DNA of 7,695 nucleotides from Gammaproteobacteria bacterium. GTDB lineage: Bacteria > Pseudomonadota > Gammaproteobacteria > Xanthomonadales > Marinicellaceae. The stretch lies in assembly GCA_030426705.1 (NCBI GenBank), contig JAUHXW010000130.1:1-7695 (forward strand), in the 5' to 3' direction. Each line of letters opens with the position of its first letter. The stretch's first letter is position 1. The notes beneath the pieces were generated by a model that saw only the letters and a program-made list of their open reading frames with translations, made no database searches and was not told the origin of the DNA. Of the stretch, positions 5,306 through 7,695 are shown in pieces. The position numbers and the translations under genes were made by a program.

Positions 5306-6436
5306 ATGTCGTTTGACAACAGAGAGTCCTGGTTACATTTACTCAATACACCAGGACTCGGTTTTGCCCGCATTCAAAAGTTGCTTAATCTCTTTGGCAG
5401 CGCCACCGAAATCCTTAAGCAAAATAATTTCCCTGCTGAATTTAAAGTACCACAAAAAGCCCTTCAACACCTCAGACAGGCAACCCTTGATGATATCAGC
5501 CTTGAGTTAAACTGGTTAGATAAACCCAACAATCATCTATTAACCATTGAAGATGCGCTGTATCCGCCTCAGTTGTTGCAAAGTAATGACCCTCCTGCAG
5601 CCTTATTTGTTAAAGGAGATGTCAATGCATTGTTGTTACCGCAGTTGGCGGTGGTTGGTAGCAGAAATGCTTCCCAGAGTGGCTTAAACAACACGCAGGC
5701 TTTTTGTTATGACCTGGCCCGGAAAGGCATGGTGATTACCAGTGGCTTGGCTGCTGGCATTGACACTCAGGCGCATCAGGCCGCTGTTGATGCCGAAGGA
5801 CAGACCATCGCAGTGATGGGAACTGGTATCAACATGATTTATCCTAAAAATAATCAACAGCTGGCCAAAACCATCGCCAATCAAGGCGCTGTTATTTCTG
5901 AATTGCCATTCAACACCCCACCACATGCACACAACTTCCCACGACGCAATCGCATCATTGCCGGACTGGCATTAGGTACTTTGGTGGTAGAGGCTACCAA
6001 TAAAAGCGGCACCCTGATCACCGCTCGACTGACCATGGAAAACAACCGACCAGTGATGGCCATACCTGGTTCCATTCATAATCCAATGGCCAAAGGTTGT
6101 CATCATTTAATCAAACAAGGTGCCAAACTGGTCGAGTCAGCCCAGGATATTTTGGAGGAACTGTCACCCAACATCGCCATGCTAAGTGACCAATTAACCA
6201 GCAACCTCAATGCATTGGAACAATCAACCCTTGAAAAATCATCGTCCACGCCCAATATCGAGCTTTCCGAAACTCAGCAACACATTTTCCAGCGAATAGA
6301 CTTTCATCCTGTCTCGTTTGATGTTATTGTGGAACAAACAGGGCTTCCCAGTTCAACAATCGCATCAGATTTATTGATTTTGGAACTCTCTGGGATGATT
6401 GAGAAATTACCAGGCGCGAAATACCAAAAAACATGA
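5306..6436 (+). CDS. dprA: DprA/Smf, DNA-processing protein for natural transformation
   Basis: DprA is a cytosolic protein that binds incoming single-stranded DNA during transformation, protects it and loads RecA. The 376-residue protein has an N-terminal SAM/helix-hairpin-helix-like region (TPGLGFARIQKLLNLFG, 15-31) and a Rossmann-like DprA core. The core shows YPPQL (86-90), GSRN (118-121), SGLAAGIDTQAH (146-157), FPRRNRIIAGL (211-221), SGTLITAR (234-241) and IPGS (253-256). After a low-complexity Ser/Thr/Glu linker comes a C-terminal winged-helix domain (about 315-376), the DprA_WH type seen in many proteobacteria. All conserved core motifs are intact. The ATG at 5306 is preferred; a TTG directly before it at 5303 would add one residue. 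Neither has a Shine-Dalgarno, and the start lies three bases after the tsaP stop, so coupled translation is likely. The stop overlaps the smg ATG. Confidence 0.97.
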   Translation: MSFDNRESWLHLLNTPGLGFARIQKLLNLFGSATEILKQNNFPAEFKVPQKALQHLRQATLDDISLELNWLDKPNNHLLTIEDALYPPQLLQSNDPPAALFVKGDVNALLLPQLAVVGSRNASQSGLNNTQAFCYDLARKGMVITSGLAAGIDTQAHQAAVDAEGQTIAVMGTGINMIYPKNNQQLAKTIANQGAVISELPFNTPPHAHNFPRRNRIIAGLALGTLVVEATNKSGTLITARLTMENNRPVMAIPGSIHNPMAKGCHHLIKQGAKLVESAQDILEELSPNIAMLSDQLTSNLNALEQSTLEKSSSTPNIELSETQQHIFQRIDFHPVSFDVIVEQTGLPSSTIASDLLILELSGMIEKLPGAKYQKT

Positions 6437-6909
6437 ATGAAAATATCATTGACCTATTGGTCTATTTATTTGAAAACTATCTCTCCGAAAACACCAACCT
6501 GCAAGATCATTACAATAAAAACAATATATATTCCGGCTTAGAACAAGCTGGGTTTGAAAAAAACACCATTGACAATGCCTTTGATTGGTTACTAAGCATT
6601 CATGATGAGGCGGTACAAACTGTGGCACAATCTGCAGAAGCCGTACGTATATATAGCCCACATGAATACGCCATACTTGATGAGGAAGGTATAGACTTCA
6701 TCGCTTATTTGGAAAGTACTGGCATTCTAACTCCCACTGCCCGCGAACTTTTGATCAATGGTTTGCTTAATCTAAATGCTGACAACATCGATGTCGATGA
6801 TTTACAATGGCTGGCTTTGATTATTTTATTTTCACAACCGGATGAGGAACAAGCCTTTGCATCAATGGAAAGTTTGATGTTTGATCCGCCGGTCGATCAT
6901 GAACATTAA
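6433..6909 (+). CDS. smg: Smg family protein (DUF494), function unknown
   Basis: This 158-residue protein matches the Smg/DUF494 family in length (E. coli Smg about 157) and in its conserved segments: the N-terminal DLLVYLFENYL, the amphipathic QAGFEKNTIDNAFDWL, RIYSPHEYAILDEEGIDFIAYLESTGIL in the middle, and the C-terminal DVDDLQWLALIILFSQPDEEQAF...MESLMF. It is acidic and predicted to be mostly helical, with no signal peptide or membrane segment. No biochemical role is established; the family is found next to dprA in many gammaproteobacteria, so the symbol rests on homology and synteny. The ATG overlaps the dprA stop in ATGA and has no Shine-Dalgarno, which suggests coupling. topA begins eight bases after its stop. 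Confidence 0.95.
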   Translation: MNENIIDLLVYLFENYLSENTNLQDHYNKNNIYSGLEQAGFEKNTIDNAFDWLLSIHDEAVQTVAQSAEAVRIYSPHEYAILDEEGIDFIAYLESTGILTPTARELLINGLLNLNADNIDVDDLQWLALIILFSQPDEEQAFASMESLMFDPPVDHEH

Positions 6910-6917
6910 ATTTAACC

Positions 6918-7695
6918 ATGGCAGAAAACTTACTGATTGTAGAGTCTCCGGCTAAAGCCAAAACCATAGAAAAATACCTCGGCAAAGGCCACAAAGTTTT
7001 GGCATCTTACGGTCATGTCCGTGATTTGTTGCCCAAATCAGGTGCTGTCGACCCTGACAAAGACTTTGAATTGAAATACGTTGATGTCGAAAAAAACAAA
7101 AAACACATCGATGCCATAGTTAAAGCCGCCAAAAAAGCCAACACCATATATCTGGCAACGGATTTGGATCGCGAAGGAGAAGCCATTTCATGGCATGTGG
7201 TTGAAATTCTCAAAGCCAGAAAGCTGTTAAAAGACAAACAAATCAAAAGGGTGGTTTTTTCCGAAATCACCAAATCTGCCATCCAGGAAGCTGTCGCCAA
7301 CCCCCGTGAAATTTCAAATGAATTGGTAGATGCCCAGCAGGCCAGACGTGCTCTTGATTACCTGGTAGGTTTTAACCTGTCACCGCTGCTTTGGAAAAAA
7401 GTACGTCGTGGTTTATCTGCCGGTCGTGTGCAATCACCGGCTTTAAGGTTGATTGTTGAAAGGGAAGATGAAATCAATGCTTTTATCAAAGAAGAATATT
7501 GGACCATTCACGGTCAAATGGCCAAAAGTGGCGACGGTTTTGAATCTAACCTGAATATCTTGGATGGTAAAAAACTCAAAAAGTTTGATATCAACAACCA
7601 ACAATTGGCAGACCAGGCCCTTGAAAAACTCAAAAAACAGGCCGGGAATCAACTGACTGTAACCGAACTGACTCAAAAGCAAAGAAAGCGCCGAC
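6918..7695 (+). CDS. topA: DNA topoisomerase I, N-terminal part (3' end outside window)
   Basis: Type IA topoisomerase relaxes negative supercoils by passing one strand through a transient break in the other. The first 259 codons are visible and open to the window edge; the full protein should be about 750-870 residues. Seen: the Toprim domain with IVESPAKAKTIEKYLG (Glu9 and Lys13), GHVRDL (32-37) and the metal-binding ATDLDREGEA (Asp82, Asp84, Glu86), then FSEITK (114-119), QQARR (140-144) and GLSAGRVQSPAL (165-176) of the DNA-binding core. The catalytic tyrosine, near residue 290-320 in relatives, has not been reached. Asp82/Asp84 lie 29 residues earlier than in E. coli because the Toprim insert after GHVRDL is much shorter. 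The ATG follows smg by eight bases without a Shine-Dalgarno. Whether topA has its own promoter inside smg, as would suit a supercoiling-sensitive gene, cannot be seen. Confidence 0.98.
   Translation, partial: MAENLLIVESPAKAKTIEKYLGKGHKVLASYGHVRDLLPKSGAVDPDKDFELKYVDVEKNKKHIDAIVKAAKKANTIYLATDLDREGEAISWHVVEILKARKLLKDKQIKRVVFSEITKSAIQEAVANPREISNELVDAQQARRALDYLVGFNLSPLLWKKVRRGLSAGRVQSPALRLIVEREDEINAFIKEEYWTIHGQMAKSGDGFESNLNILDGKKLKKFDINNQQLADQALEKLKKQAGNQLTVTELTQKQRKRR

Noticed and set aside
5288..5317. 6-bp inverted repeat GTCAAA/TTTGAC bracketing the tsaP stop and dprA start
   Set aside because: The 18-base loop and six weak pairs would be unstable and easily arise by chance. It was not listed as a feature.
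6906..6915. Ten-base palindrome TTAAATTTAA over the smg stop
   Set aside because: It is pure A/T, has no loop for an RNA hairpin and includes a stop codon; it is expected by chance in AT-rich gaps.
1..7695. Search for a novel system: mobile elements, CRISPR-like repeats, tRNA genes, toxin-antitoxin or defence genes
   Set aside because: Every large frame is a recognised core gene except smg and DUF2065, which are known families of unknown function. No transposase, repeated spacer pattern, tRNA-like fold or compositional shift was seen.

Overview
The window reads as ordinary core genome from a gammaproteobacterium with AT-leaning DNA (about mid-40s percent G+C by eye). The order hflK-hflC-DUF2065-purA is the gammaproteobacterial arrangement, and a divergent def next to a LysM gene-dprA-smg-topA block resembles the layout I recall from Pseudomonas and Xanthomonas. 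The low G+C and the DprA and LysM sequences suggest a low-GC relative of the Xanthomonas side rather than an enteric bacterium, but genus placement is only inference.

Left arm (1-3356, plus strand): the 3' part of hflK, then hflC, a 63-residue two-helix DUF2065 protein and purA. They are packed with a 2-base gap and two 4-base overlaps, so they look like one operon. HflK and HflC form the membrane complex that modulates the FtsH protease. PurA commits IMP to AMP synthesis. A GC-rich hairpin with a T tract ends the operon. Its T tract contains the stop codon of the convergent def gene, so the same hairpin may serve both transcripts.

Middle (3354-4093): def (peptide deformylase) on the minus strand, with its own recognisable promoter. 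fmt, its usual operon partner, is not beside it. A 245-base divergent intergenic region follows. It is very AT-rich, with runs of seven A or T at near-helical spacing, a terminator-like hairpin, two more inverted repeats, a candidate promoter and the only good Shine-Dalgarno in that region.

Right arm (4094-7695, plus strand): a secreted LysM protein resembling TsaP, the peptidoglycan-anchoring factor of type IV pilus secretins, then dprA (loading of RecA on incoming single-stranded DNA), smg (DUF494, unknown function) and the first 259 codons of topA (topoisomerase I). Junctions are 3 bases, a 4-base overlap and 8 bases, again consistent with co-transcription. A pilus factor next to a transformation factor gives a plausible DNA-uptake theme, although this neighbourhood is common and probably ancestral.

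I found no mobile element, CRISPR array, tRNA, rRNA, phage gene or clear novel system. The points worth a second look are regulatory: the structured def/tsaP intergenic region, a hairpin over the DUF2065 start codon, and the separation of def from fmt.
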